From positions 53,987 through 117,986 of the forward strand of contig JAWLGP010000015.1 in NCBI GenBank assembly GCA_041685045.1: a DNA stretch of 64,000 nucleotides. Direction: 5' to 3'. The position numbers and the translations under genes are program-made. Positions 1-9,134 of this stretch are shown here, one piece after another. This DNA comes from Thiohalomonas sp041685045. GTDB lineage: Bacteria > Pseudomonadota > Gammaproteobacteria > Thiohalomonadales > Thiohalomonadaceae. The notes below the pieces were generated by a model. The model made no database searches. It had not been told where the DNA came from and saw nothing but the letters and a program-made list of their open reading frames with translations. How positions within the stretch are numbered: position 1 is the stretch's first letter; each line of letters starts with the position of its first letter.

Positions 1-638
1 TCGAACTCCGCCGGCGGCACGTACTGGAACACCTCTTTCTCTTCCGGGTGGACCGCAATATCCAGCCCCAGCGACGGGTAGAGCCAGTGCTCGACGTCAC
101 CCTTGGGCTCACCGATGCGCCTTGCCGGCGCTCCGAAGCGCTTCTCGATCATCTCCGGCGTGAGGTTCGCCCGCGGCAGGTAGGTCAGGCCGGCTACCGG
201 CATCTGCCGTACGGCGGCCAGGTCCTCGGCGGCGAGCGTCACCTTGCGGGTACCACTGCCGAGCGTGGCGACCCGCACGCCCCGTTCATACATGGCAGTT
301 TTCACCGTCTCGCCCGGCTCGACCGTGGCGACCAGCTTGGCGCGGATGCCGCTGAGGGTCACGCCATCGAAGTACGCCTCGATGGCGATCGTGCCGTCAT
401 CGGTTCGAAACAGGCTGATCGCAGCTTCCTCCTCGACCCGACGCTCCAGTTCCGCCAGTGGCGTCTTGGCGAGCGTTACCCCGAATACCCGGACGCTTCC
501 GTTTTCGGCTTCGACCTGCCAGGGAAGGTAAGCCGGTCCCTGCGGCTGCCCGGACGGGAAGACGAAGATCCCCAGCACCAGCGCGATCAGTGTGCCGAGC
601 AGGACCCAGATGAATACCGGTTTCGGCTTATCGGCCAT
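1..638 (-). CDS. Membrane-anchored protein of unknown function (3' end outside the window)
   Basis: This is an open frame of at least 212 codons that runs off the left edge without a stop. It starts at ATG 638, 14 nt after the stop of the 653-1153 gene, so the two are probably co-transcribed. The N-terminus (MADKPKPVFIWVLLGTLIAL) is one hydrophobic helix at about residues 8-27. It is followed by a soluble, presumably periplasmic, region with a 'VFGVTLAKTPLAELE' stretch and a 'LTPEMIEKRFG' segment near the visible end. I recognise no enzyme motif or named family. The carboxy-terminus is unknown. Confidence 0.7.
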   Translation of the reverse strand, partial: MADKPKPVFIWVLLGTLIALVLGIFVFPSGQPQGPAYLPWQVEAENGSVRVFGVTLAKTPLAELERRVEEEAAISLFRTDDGTIAIEAYFDGVTLSGIRAKLVATVEPGETVKTAMYERGVRVATLGSGTRKVTLAAEDLAAVRQMPVAGLTYLPRANLTPEMIEKRFGAPARRIGEPKGDVEHWLYPSLGLDIAVHPEEKEVFQYVPPAEF

Positions 639-652
639 GGAACGCTCTTCGT

Positions 653-1153
653 TCAACCTTCAATCAGCTTCGCTTCCGGATTGGGATAGCGCTCGATGAT
701 CCACTTCGGCAACAGGCCGTGCTTCGCCTGGTGCATCGACTCCGACTCCATCACGATCAGCACCAGCACCGTAATCATGGTGGGCAGGATGCCGAGTCCG
801 CCCAGGGCATAGTGCTGGGGTCTCGGATTGCCGCCGGAGATCAGAAACACGATCAAAATGACCAAGGCCATCAGCCCGAGCATGCCGATGAACAGCTTGC
901 TGCGCCGCGCAGCGACCTGCCAGTGGCACTTGACGAACCAGGGCGCGGTGACCGCCGCCCGTTTGGCCTTGTAAAGGATGTAGGTGAGAATGACCACCGA
1001 AATGATCGGGACGACCACCACCAGCTTCTGCATTGAACTCGCGCTCAGCAGACCGACAAACAGCAGGACGTGATTGGTGATCAGATTGACCAGGAACCAT
1101 TCGTGCGGATGTTTCGCTTGATGGATCTCATCGTCGGATACTTCGTAGCGCAT
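653..1153 (-). CDS. Small integral membrane protein, function unknown
   Basis: A 166-aa protein starting at ATG 1153, chosen because GGAGGGGAG lies directly upstream. A longer frame to 1228 has no such site and begins with unlikely residues. Hydrophobic helices are visible at about residues 22-42, 45-60, 88-108 and 115-135, joined by short basic loops (KAKRAA; ARRSK). The N-terminal segment 'SDDEIHQAKHPHEWF' is polar and His-rich. No Cys or CxxCH motif is present. It is the first gene of a two-gene unit with the 1-638 gene. I do not recognise the family. Confidence 0.75.
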   Translation of the reverse strand: MRYEVSDDEIHQAKHPHEWFLVNLITNHVLLFVGLLSASSMQKLVVVVPIISVVILTYILYKAKRAAVTAPWFVKCHWQVAARRSKLFIGMLGLMALVILIVFLISGGNPRPQHYALGGLGILPTMITVLVLIVMESESMHQAKHGLLPKWIIERYPNPEAKLIEG

Positions 1154-1341
1154 CTCCCCTCCATCTGAATCCGGCCCATGCGGGGCCGCAAACGCCGGAA
1201 AGTAACACTTCGGCCGAGTAAAATCCATTTCACTGGGAGCCGGTCAGGGCAAGATCGAACTCCGAACATTAAGGTTATTGCGCTGAGGGGAGAACGGTCG
1301 AGCAGATCCCCTATCGTTAGCAAAGAATAACAGAGGGCCAC

Positions 1342-1955
1342 GTGTCATTTCTAAGCCATTTCAGCAAGTTGGAATATGGTCGGACGGATATCGACATCAG
1401 CCCTGCTGGACGTCGTGTTTTTGGCTCTCGTTGCGGTGATCTGCGGGGCCGAAGGCTGGAAGGACATGCACCTTTTCGGGAAAGCCAAGCTCGACTGGCT
1501 ACGGCGATACCGCCCCTTCGAACAGGGCATCCCCCGCCGTCGCACAATCGCCTGCATCATCGGCGCGCTCGACCGGATAACTTGCTCGCCTGCTTCGTCA
1601 CATGGGTCAATGCAGTGCGCAAGGAAAAGGGTCTGCCGTAGATCGCCGTTGACGGCAAGACCCTGCGAGGCAGTGCCGATAGCAACGGCAACCGGTTACA
1701 TCTACTGTCGGGAATGGTGGTCGAATCAGGCTTGGTGGTCTTACCAACAGCCCTGCGTACTGGATACTGGATGTCGTATTTCGGGAGGATGATTCCCGGG
1801 TATGGGATGGTGATGGGCCACAAAACCTGGCTTTCTTCCGCCGCTTTGCGTTGAATTTCGCCAGCCTGTCGAACGATAGGGGCAGCATGAAAGGCAAGCT
1901 GAAATGGGCGGCGCGGGACGACTCATTCAGGGCTGAACTTCTGTTTGGTCAATAA
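1342..1955 (+). pseudogene. Remnant of an ISAs1-family (H-repeat type) transposase
   Basis: Fragments typical of ISAs1 transposases appear in order on the plus strand but in different frames. They begin with 'VSFLSHFSKLE' from GTG 1342. 'LLDVVFLALVAVICGAEGW' and 'FGKAKLDWLRRY' follow in the next frame. 'ACFVTWVNAVRKEKGLP', a stop codon and 'IAVDGKTLRGSADSNG' return to the first frame. The usual C-terminal block follows ('VWDGDGPQNLAFFRRFALNF', 'KGKLKWAARDD') and ends at TAA 1955. The middle catalytic part is missing: about 200 codons remain in pieces where roughly 370 are usual. Several indels and a stop make it non-functional. I saw no intact terminal repeats. Confidence 0.85.
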
Positions 1956-2037
1956 ACGACCCAAATATGCTCCGCCGGCCCTGGGGTTTTCATTCAGTCA
2001 CGAAGGTCCTTTTTTACTTTCAGCAAACGCCAACCCC

Positions 2038-2070
2038 GGGCCGGAAGGGCTTCTTGCGGGGTTCCGGCCC
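2038..2070 (-). terminator. Hairpin downstream of pilY1
   Basis: A perfect 9-bp inverted repeat GGGCCGGAA / TTCCGGCCC has arms at 2038-2046 and 2062-2070, 14 nt beyond the pilY1 stop. It lacks a clear T-run on the minus strand, so it may act as a transcript-end stabiliser and not as a simple intrinsic terminator. Confidence 0.4.
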
Positions 2071-2083
2071 GAGGCGACCTAGG

Positions 2084-5000
2084 TCAATCTACCTCCTTAT
2101 ACCAGAATGCGGGGGTCCTTTGACTAGGGGGATTGATGGACACATCCGTGCCCTGCAGCGGAGACGGGCTGGGGTCACCCGGGGTCGAACCGCCGATAAT
2201 GAACGGTTGCTTGGTTCCATCGACTTCCACCACGCCTGCCACCGGAGACGGTGGCAGGCCGCCCCCGAGGTACTCGACATAGCGGCTATCGCCGATGGGG
2301 TTCCCGGTAAGGAAATCGATCGCATAACCGCGCGCCGTTCCCAAATTGATCTCGCACGCATTCAGTGTTTCCGCGTTTTGCGGCTGATTGGTCCCGAAGT
2401 AGACCGTCCCAGCGAAGGTCAGCGGCTTGTTGACCGTCTGCTCACAGGCATGGGTAAACTCGAAACGCCAGCCTTTTAGGTCGGCATTGGTGATCCCCGT
2501 CTCCGTTGCATTAGCCATGGAGGTCACATCCAAAAGGTCGGTTGGTACGACATACGGCAGATGGGTGCCGGTTCCATCGTCCAGGGAAGCAGGGTAACCC
2601 GCCAGATCGACGTAGTCGCGTATCCCATAAAACCCATTGACCACACTACCACTGCCATTGTTGCAGGCGTAGTTGTCCACCAGCGGATGCTCGCGGTCAC
2701 CGGTACCGGCCAGTACCATGTTGTAATCCTTGTATGCCACCACATCCGCGCCGTAGAGGAATTTCCGCTCCTGACCGTCTTCGCTCAGGTAGGCCAGCGT
2801 GATGTCGGTGGTTGCGTTGGTGGACCAATTGGTGAAGGTAGTACCGTCATAACTGCCGACCTTGATGCGGTAAACGTAACCGCCCGTGTCTACGGCGTAG
2901 GCGTACGTCACATTACCGCTGGCGTTCTTCAATAGGGCAATGTCGCCAGCCACACTATAACGAGTGTTGTAGACGGTGATAATTTCACCGGTTTCGGCAT
3001 CGACGAACCAGACGTTCGCCCCTTTGCGCGGCGTCGCGGTACAGCGGCTCTGGCTGTCGTCGTCTTCGCAGGTGTCGTACCCACCGCCGAAAACGAGCAC
3101 CGGCTTGGGATAGCCCTGGATGGAGGCAACCTCCGGCTTCGACCAAGTCTGGCCAATTGCCGACCAGCCGCTGGAGCAGTTCGAGTCGTTCGTCGTATCG
3201 TTGGTGAAGCAACCCTTACGCCACATGAGGGCTGGGTCGTCGGGGTCGGTGACGTCGAAGGCGTAGATGGCCCGCCCCCCCCGGCGCATGGTCGGGTAGA
3301 TCCAGACGTCAGCGGTGCCGTTTTGGTACACCCCGATCGACCCGTCGAAGAAGTAGTCCTTCGGCATCGGCGTCGGGGTGATGGTCATCGACGTGGTCGG
3401 GAAGGAAATGAGCGGCTCGTTGTCCCGCAACCGCTGCAGCTTGCTGACGGTCTCCGGGGCAATAAACCCCCAAGCCTCGCTGCCTTCCGCATCGGTGGTG
3501 CCACCGTCGACGGCATGGAAGATGCCATCATCGGCGCCATAGAAGGCATAGACGCCGTCGTCTCCGAAATCGATGACCGCCGGCTGGGAGTGGATGACCC
3601 CACCATGGACGGAGGGACGGACCTCGGCGGTAACGCCGTCGGTATCTTCATCGTCCACGTCCTTGCCACGCACCCAATCAATCAAATTGGCCCTGTCCGC
3701 ATGGCCGCTAAGGATGGCCGTATTGGTAGTCGCGAAATCGGTCAGGCTGGTGCAACTGGTCGCGCTGGAGCCATCGCAGGTCTTCAACACGCGACTGCTA
3801 TAGTTGTCGCTGATATCGCGATGCCGTTGCGCAGCAGCCCCCTTCTCCACGATGTCGCCGTCCGGTGCATCCGAATACGGCGAGTTGGCCGTCGCCGAAC
3901 AGGTGCTCCGCGCATCCGAGCCGGGGTAGTCCCAATAGGTCCCGCTGTCGGTGGTCCAGAAGCTGGTGCTACACGGCGAAACGAAACCGGTGGTGGAGCT
4001 GATCGCCTCCTCGCCATTCTTGTCGGCGAGATTCATCTGGTCGGCGAAGAAGGCGAACTTGTACTGCTTGAGATTGCCAGGCCAGCGCGGCAGGCCCCCG
4101 GCGTCAGGCCGGAACATCCCGATGAACACCTGGTTCAGGTAGGTGCCTTGGGTGTTGACGCTGACGGGAAGACTGGAGGAGGCGAACACACTGTTCACCG
4201 CCTGGATCTCCGACATGATCTTGCGCAGCGCGTTCTTGATTTCCTCTTCGTTGCTGGCGGCAAAGTACTTACCGCCACCGGCACGTGCCGTGCTCAGCAA
4301 GAGCCGGGTCTGATCCTCGTCCTGGGCGTCCTTGAACACGTCGATGGTATAGGTGATGACGTTCTGCTGTCCCGCAACGGAACTGACGTCGGTCCGGTTC
4401 AGGAAGCGGGCCCACTCGTCGGCATGATTGATCTTGTTGTCGGCCGGCAGCGAGGTGGTGCCGGTGGGGGTCACCTCGGTCACGGTGCGGGTGCCATAGA
4501 CACGATAACTGGTCGAATCGGAAGTGGCGGTTTGGGTTGTCGAACCTTGCATGTAGAAGGTGCTTCCGCCAGACAACACCTGCGAACCCGCCATGACCTG
4601 CCAGATCGCATCTTTTATAGGATGACAACCCGCTACATGGGTGACAGCGGTATCTTCCACGCAGGTGAGATCGGCGTAACCGTAGAATTCGGAGCTGGAG
4701 TTCAGCGCATCATCGTTGACCCACGTGCTGCACGCGGTGGACGAACTCGTCTCCGGAACGCAAGTTGAGTTCGCCACTTCCACCGGTGGTGTCAACGGAT
4801 GGGTGTAGGAGCAATTGCTGTCCACCAGCGAACAGGAAAAACTGTCGTAATCGGGGTAGAGGGACGCCAAGGCAGCGCGGCAGCTGGCATCATCGCTGTA
4901 CAGCCCACAAGCCGAGTTGCCGAGGTTGTCGGTCGTGGTAACCACTTCGCCCGAGCTGCAGGTGGTGGCGGCCTCGCAACGGAAGCTCTCGTAGCCGGAT

Positions 5001-6022
5001 TCTGCGTAGGTCACGGCGGCAGCTGCTTCGCATTCTGCCACGCTGGTGTAGGTGCCGCAGGCGGTGGTGTTGACCAGATCTTCGACCGTGGCGCCAACGT
5101 CGGTGGTGAAGTCGGGCATTTCCAGCTGACTGGCATCGCCGCCCACACCTTCCAGCAGGGAGGCCGGTGAATCCTGGGTCGGGAAACCGTTGCCGATAAA
5201 GATGATGTAGTTCTTGCCGCACTCACCATCGTCGATCGGCGATACCCACTTTTGTTCTTGGCGAGGCTTCCAATCGACGTAAGGACCGTAACTGTCCCAA
5301 TTATGGGCATGCGTGTCGTTTTCGAAGAACTCTGTTGTGTTGCCGTCACCATCCGAATCGTAGACGTCCATCCAGTACTTGCTATCAGTCTTTTCGTCGG
5401 GTGCGCCGGCGTAGCGGGTCTGGCCGAAGTGGGAGGCATCCTGGGGTGTGCCGGCCACGCCATCATCCACGTGATCGGGGCTGGTATAGCCGCCGAAGTA
5501 CTTGAAGGTCTCAAACATGGCCGCGCTGTAATCGGTCTTCGCGGTACCGACCTTTTCCCGCGTAGAGACGAAGTTTTGATAGATGCAGTTGGGTGTACCG
5601 TTGACGCTGTTATGCCCCTCGGTACAACCCGAAGGGTTCCCGATCAGCTCGGCCAAGGCAGCCTTATTGGTCGCATTCATAGGACGTATGGCAAAGCGCA
5701 CGTAGCCGCCGGGCCCGTTCGGGTTGTTGGCACTGTCTCCTTCGGTGAACAGCATCAGCCCAAGATTGATATCGCTGCCAAGTTCACCCGAGACGAGGCG
5801 CAGTGCGTTTAGTTCCGACTCACCCTGTTTCAGGTTGTCATCCCAGTGTTGATTGCTGGCCGCCCAGTTGGCGCTGTTGTCGATGATGACCAACACGTTG
5901 GGATTGTTGGCGATACCGCCGTCGGTGGCGTAAATGTCGATATCCTCGCCAAGGCCGGGGCTTGTCGTGAGCGCGAGCGCAACAGAGGCGGCGACCAGGG
6001 TGGTATTTTTGCGTACGTTCAT
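2084..6022 (-). CDS. pilY1: PilY1, type IV pilus tip-associated adhesin/biogenesis factor
   Basis: A 1312-aa exported protein with a signal peptide (residues 1-25, cleavage near SPGLGE). A von Willebrand A-like domain follows at about residues 28-580. Its MIDAS-like start reads 'VLVIIDNSANW', so the canonical second serine is Asn. The C-terminal half is the PilY1 beta-propeller ('GADDGIFHAVDGG', 'ALMWRKGC', 'WFVDAETGEIITVY'). A calcium-loop-like 'DSDGDGNTTEF' lies near residue 225. Residues of about 310-460 form a Cys-rich insertion containing two related repeats. ATG 6022 has GGGGAG 7 nt upstream. It is the last gene of the minor pilin operon, 12 nt after pilX. PilY1 helps start pilus assembly and sits at the pilus tip; tip location here is inferred from the family. 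Confidence 0.93.
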   Translation of the reverse strand: MNVRKNTTLVAASVALALTTSPGLGEDIDIYATDGGIANNPNVLVIIDNSANWAASNQHWDDNLKQGESELNALRLVSGELGSDINLGLMLFTEGDSANNPNGPGGYVRFAIRPMNATNKAALAELIGNPSGCTEGHNSVNGTPNCIYQNFVSTREKVGTAKTDYSAAMFETFKYFGGYTSPDHVDDGVAGTPQDASHFGQTRYAGAPDEKTDSKYWMDVYDSDGDGNTTEFFENDTHAHNWDSYGPYVDWKPRQEQKWVSPIDDGECGKNYIIFIGNGFPTQDSPASLLEGVGGDASQLEMPDFTTDVGATVEDLVNTTACGTYTSVAECEAAAAVTYAESGYESFRCEAATTCSSGEVVTTTDNLGNSACGLYSDDASCRAALASLYPDYDSFSCSLVDSNCSYTHPLTPPVEVANSTCVPETSSSTACSTWVNDDALNSSSEFYGYADLTCVEDTAVTHVAGCHPIKDAIWQVMAGSQVLSGGSTFYMQGSTTQTATSDSTSYRVYGTRTVTEVTPTGTTSLPADNKINHADEWARFLNRTDVSSVAGQQNVITYTIDVFKDAQDEDQTRLLLSTARAGGGKYFAASNEEEIKNALRKIMSEIQAVNSVFASSSLPVSVNTQGTYLNQVFIGMFRPDAGGLPRWPGNLKQYKFAFFADQMNLADKNGEEAISSTTGFVSPCSTSFWTTDSGTYWDYPGSDARSTCSATANSPYSDAPDGDIVEKGAAAQRHRDISDNYSSRVLKTCDGSSATSCTSLTDFATTNTAILSGHADRANLIDWVRGKDVDDEDTDGVTAEVRPSVHGGVIHSQPAVIDFGDDGVYAFYGADDGIFHAVDGGTTDAEGSEAWGFIAPETVSKLQRLRDNEPLISFPTTSMTITPTPMPKDYFFDGSIGVYQNGTADVWIYPTMRRGGRAIYAFDVTDPDDPALMWRKGCFTNDTTNDSNCSSGWSAIGQTWSKPEVASIQGYPKPVLVFGGGYDTCEDDDSQSRCTATPRKGANVWFVDAETGEIITVYNTRYSVAGDIALLKNASGNVTYAYAVDTGGYVYRIKVGSYDGTTFTNWSTNATTDITLAYLSEDGQERKFLYGADVVAYKDYNMVLAGTGDREHPLVDNYACNNGSGSVVNGFYGIRDYVDLAGYPASLDDGTGTHLPYVVPTDLLDVTSMANATETGITNADLKGWRFEFTHACEQTVNKPLTFAGTVYFGTNQPQNAETLNACEINLGTARGYAIDFLTGNPIGDSRYVEYLGGGLPPSPVAGVVEVDGTKQPFIIGGSTPGDPSPSPLQGTDVSINPPSQRTPAFWYKEVD

Positions 6023-6034
6023 GCTCGTTCTCCC

Positions 6035-6568
6035 CTACACGCCACAGAAGGCGAGTGCACCGTTCAAACCGGTCAGGACATCGACCCCTTGGTGTACCGT
6101 CGCCGTCGCATTGGTCACGTCGTTGGTGGCCGTGGCCGCGAGATCCCAGGTTGTCCAAAAGCAGAGATCGACATCGCCGAGGCCGCTGCCGCCGTAGCAG
6201 CTGGACGGGACGTCGTCGACACTGGTGTCTACCGGGCGCGCCCGAATGCAACTGGGAGCGGGATCGAAGCTGACGTTGTAGTCGGGCTCGCCGTCCCGGT
6301 CGATGTCGACGGTTCGGTCTGTTGGCGCCACCGTCGTGAACGGGTTATCGGTGTATTCGATGGTGTCCATGATGTTGTTGATCGCCTGCTGCGCAGCCAA
6401 CTCCGCCTCGGTCCGGAACTGCATGTTGCCGACGATCTGGACGTTGGTGGTGCTCATGTTGAGGGCTGCCACCGAAATTAGGGTCAGCAGAGTGAGCATC
6501 ACCAACGCGGTGATCAACGTGTTGCCTGCCTGAGGCCTGAAAAGCGCCATAACTTTGATTCTCTTCAT
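6035..6568 (-). CDS. pilX: PilX-like minor pilin
   Basis: A 177-aa protein with a short basic leader, then 'QAGNTLITALVMLTLLTLIS' and a hydrophobic helix. This matches the PilX N-terminal pattern, in which the usual Glu+5 of major pilins is absent (Thr here). 'AELAAQQAINNIMDTIEY' continues the helical stalk seen in PilX proteins. The remainder is a Cys-containing globular region. Its ATG overlaps the pilW stop by 4 nt (ATGA), indicating translational coupling. PilX joins PilV, PilW and FimT-type minor pilins in a priming complex with PilY1 at the inner membrane; this role is taken from the family. Confidence 0.88.
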   Translation of the reverse strand: MKRIKVMALFRPQAGNTLITALVMLTLLTLISVAALNMSTTNVQIVGNMQFRTEAELAAQQAINNIMDTIEYTDNPFTTVAPTDRTVDIDRDGEPDYNVSFDPAPSCIRARPVDTSVDDVPSSCYGGSGLGDVDLCFWTTWDLAATATNDVTNATATVHQGVDVLTGLNGALAFCGV

Positions 6569-7629
6569 CGGTTCATGAGGCCAACGTATTCGGAGTAGAC
6601 CCGGCGTTTGAAGTCGGGGTCCAGATCGGCGGGTGCTGTGAGCACTTTATCGCCCAGGGTGTAGGTCTTGTTGTCGGCAAAATTTTCATAGCTGGGCACC
6701 GGTTCCACTGTGCGAGCCAGCAGGTGCACCCGCGCGGAGACGATGTTGGGCCAATTAGCGGTGGCGCACCCCGCCGAGCAGAAGGTGTCCGGTACACCGT
6801 CGGCGTTGTTATCAACCCCGTACTGAACCTGCAGGTTTTCGATCCCTTCAGCGAGGGATACAACGGTATCGAAATTGCCCAATGCATTGAGCTCCGCCCG
6901 CTTCAGGGTCGGCACGCCATCCCCGTCCCGATAGTTGGCGGCGATGTAATAGATGCGAACCAGAAACCGGTTGACGTCTGCAAGCGGGTCCACGGTTGCC
7001 GGGTCGTTATCGCAATTGATATCCCGATAGGTGAAGCTGGCTGGAACCGTATCCAGCACGTAACCCGGGCCCGGGTCGAACTGGCACGTGGTACTCTGCA
7101 GATAACGGGTGGTATTGCCGGCCGCAAGCGTCGCTGCATTGACCGGGTTGGTGTTAACCCGACGGATGACCAGGACATCGGTCCCCGGGACAATATCGTC
7201 GACGCAGTCGGACAGGGTGGTGGCGGCGAGATTGTCGTAGCCTTGCACATGGAACGGCATGGCATTGACGAGATCGTCAAGAAGGGTCCCGTCACCAAGT
7301 GCACCTACCGCCGTTGCGCAGGGGTCTGGCAGATCCGGATCCGCCGGGATGGTCCAATCTGTGCTTGTGGTCGGGTCGGCGCTGAGATTCCCATAGTAAC
7401 CCGCCATTTGCAGGTCATCGGCGATTACTTGGAGTGCGTAGCGGCCATTCTCCGTGAGGCGGGCAATCCGGTCGAGGTTGGCCTGGGAACGGCTTTGGTT
7501 GACAAACAGGCTGGTCATGCCCAGCAGCAGAATGAGCCCCAGTGCCAAGGACACCATCAACTCGATCAGAGTCATGCCGCGCTGGGCGCGGGCCGCTCGC
7601 CAATCAGATGTGCAGGAGAGACTATTCAT
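6565..7629 (-). CDS. pilW: PilW-like minor pilin
   Basis: A 354-aa prepilin-like protein. A type III prepilin motif 'QRG|MTLIELMVSLALGLILLL' follows an 18-residue leader, with Glu at mature position +5. The stalk sequence 'NLDRIARLTENGRYALQVIA' is characteristic of PilW ('ENGRYA'). The C-terminal globular domain is about 280 residues with several Cys, as usual for this largest minor pilin. It lies 3 nt downstream of pilV and overlaps pilX. It should be processed by PilD and act in pilus priming. Confidence 0.92.
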   Translation of the reverse strand: MNSLSCTSDWRAARAQRGMTLIELMVSLALGLILLLGMTSLFVNQSRSQANLDRIARLTENGRYALQVIADDLQMAGYYGNLSADPTTSTDWTIPADPDLPDPCATAVGALGDGTLLDDLVNAMPFHVQGYDNLAATTLSDCVDDIVPGTDVLVIRRVNTNPVNAATLAAGNTTRYLQSTTCQFDPGPGYVLDTVPASFTYRDINCDNDPATVDPLADVNRFLVRIYYIAANYRDGDGVPTLKRAELNALGNFDTVVSLAEGIENLQVQYGVDNNADGVPDTFCSAGCATANWPNIVSARVHLLARTVEPVPSYENFADNKTYTLGDKVLTAPADLDPDFKRRVYSEYVGLMNR

Positions 7630-7632
7630 CTT

Positions 7633-8220
7633 TCAATTTGGGATGGTGAGCGGGACGTTGATAACCCGGCGATAAGCTTCGTCGGCGACGCCGTCACCAT
7701 CGCCATCGTACTGCCCTTGGCCGCAGGTGACGTTTGCATCAGGTTCTTTGGTTGGCATGAGCCCCTGCCAGGCCACAGTGATGAATACTTGTTCCGGGGT
7801 GTCCGAGGCCAAGTCCAAGGCTTGATGAACAATGCAGCCGCGGGCGCCAATCATTGCGCCTACATTGGCGCCGCCGCTGGTTTCGGCCGCCCCGAGCAGT
7901 TGAGTGTGCCAGTCACAAAAGTCCGCTTGCTGAACGTTGGCTGGCGCGCCGCAGACCGAAGTGCCGAAGGTCGTCCCAGTCCCTAAATTGGTCACGGCGG
8001 CAGTGGCGTAGCTTGCGGCGTTCGGCTGATTGGCCAGGATACGCGCGCCCATGTCCTTCGCCAGGTTCAGCGCCTGAGAGCGCTGATAGGCCTCCATCTG
8101 TGCCTCCAGCGCGCGCCCCTGAAGGCCCGCCATGCCGAGCAGGCCGATCAAGATGATGAGGAGCGTGACCAGCACCTCGATCATGCCAAAGCCGCTATCT
8201 CGGTTGCTCTTCATGGACAT
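7633..8220 (-). CDS. pilV: PilV-like minor pilin
   Basis: A 195-aa protein with the PilV signature 'SGFGMIEVLVTLLIILIGLL' followed by 'GMAGLQGRALEAQMEAYQRS'. Glu is at +5 after the predicted cleavage following Gly. 'KDMGARILANQ' continues the stalk. ATG 8220 overlaps fimT by 10 nt; a second ATG at 8214 is possible. It contains four Cys in the globular part. It is part of the co-directional pilE-fimT-pilV-pilW-pilX-pilY1 operon. Confidence 0.9.
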   Translation of the reverse strand: MSMKSNRDSGFGMIEVLVTLLIILIGLLGMAGLQGRALEAQMEAYQRSQALNLAKDMGARILANQPNAASYATAAVTNLGTGTTFGTSVCGAPANVQQADFCDWHTQLLGAAETSGGANVGAMIGARGCIVHQALDLASDTPEQVFITVAWQGLMPTKEPDANVTCGQGQYDGDGDGVADEAYRRVINVPLTIPN

Positions 8221-8717
8221 GGGCTTGTCCCCGTGCGCTCGGTGTGCGGTAGACCACTGAGATCGATTGTTAGGCAGCGGGTGAGGTCCTGGTCCGGGGC
8301 GGGCAGATCCGAGGCGATCTTGAAAGACGGAGAGACTGCGTTGGAGATTCGCCCGGTGCGGGTGTAGGTGACGTTGGTCAAGCCGACGGGCGTTGTGGTG
8401 ATTGCTATATCAGTGTAAGCGGAGCGAGTGACCACCAACTGCGCGCCGGTGACGGTCCACCCCAAGTGCCACTGGCCCGGATCGACCGGCGCAATCACCG
8501 CGTTCCCATTGGTCTTGATCGCTTCGCTCCGCGCCAGCACCAAGTCACTGTAAAGGTCCTGGCTAATCGTGCGTACCCGCTCCGATTCGATCATCTGCTG
8601 AAAAGCGGGAACCGCCATCATGGTGATGATGCCGAAGATCGCCACCACCATCATGAGTTCGAGCAGGGTAAAGCCCCTCTGGCGATGTCTTGTTGGACTT
8701 GTGGTTCGCTTGGCCAT
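8211..8717 (-). CDS. fimT: FimT/GspH-type minor pilin
   Basis: A 168-aa prepilin with the motif 'QRG|FTLLELMMVVAIFGIITM' and the GspH/FimT continuation 'AVPAFQQMIESERVRTISQDL' and 'LVLARSEAIKTNG'. The latter two are typical of pseudopilin GspH and FimT/FimU. It begins 6 nt after the pilE-like gene and overlaps pilV. FimU is the alternative name, since the two paralogues are hard to separate by eye and only one copy is present here. FimT proteins of some bacteria bind DNA during natural transformation; nothing here tests that. Confidence 0.85.
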   Translation of the reverse strand: MAKRTTSPTRHRQRGFTLLELMMVVAIFGIITMMAVPAFQQMIESERVRTISQDLYSDLVLARSEAIKTNGNAVIAPVDPGQWHLGWTVTGAQLVVTRSAYTDIAITTTPVGLTNVTYTRTGRISNAVSPSFKIASDLPAPDQDLTRCLTIDLSGLPHTERTGTSPCP

Positions 8718-8723
8718 GAAAAC

Positions 8724-9134
8724 TCACCAATTTTCGACTGTGCTGTCGGGCAAAGTTCGTGCCTTTGCACCGGCATGGGTGAGTGTCAGGTCACCATCCT
8801 CTTGCTGCCTTTTGCCGGTGATGGCCTCTGCGGTGATGGTGAAGGTTGAGGCGGTCGGGACAGTGACTTCTACGGTATAGAAGTCAGAAACCTCCGGTGG
8901 AATCGTAAGCCCGAGAGGTGTGAAATCCCCGTCAGTGATCTCCAAATACGCGCGGGCATCCAGCAGATACTGTTTCTCGCGCGTAGCCACGTCCAACATG
9001 AACTGCTGGGCAGCATTGCGGGTGGTTTTAATTGAATGACTCGAAAAAGCCGGGATTGCAATAGCGGCAAGTACCCCGACAACAACGACCACAATCATCA
9101 TTTCCAGAAGTGTAAATCCGCGTTCTCGCTGCAT
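8724..9134 (-). CDS. pilE: PilE-like type IV pilin (minor)
   Basis: A 136-aa pilin starting at ATG 9134, preferred because GGAG lies 5 nt upstream and the leader is then the usual short 'MQRERG'. The frame extends to an ATG at 9158. The prepilin site 'RERG|FTLLEMMIVVVVVGVL' has Glu at +5. The C-terminal strands 'FYTVEVTVPTASTFTITAEA' and 'GDLTLTHAGAK' resemble the PilE/ComP beta-sheet. It is first in the operon. The lack of a Cys pair and the small size argue for a minor pilin, not PilA. Confidence 0.87.
   Translation of the reverse strand: MQRERGFTLLEMMIVVVVVGVLAAIAIPAFSSHSIKTTRNAAQQFMLDVATREKQYLLDARAYLEITDGDFTPLGLTIPPEVSDFYTVEVTVPTASTFTITAEAITGKRQQEDGDLTLTHAGAKARTLPDSTVENW

Noticed and set aside
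2073..2088. A second regulatory palindrome like the nap one (GACCTAGGTCAATC)
   Set aside because: It overlaps the pilY1 3' end, shares only the central core and has no promoter context.
3323..4768. A 481-codon plus-strand frame
   Set aside because: Antisense to pilY1; composition is that of a shadow frame.
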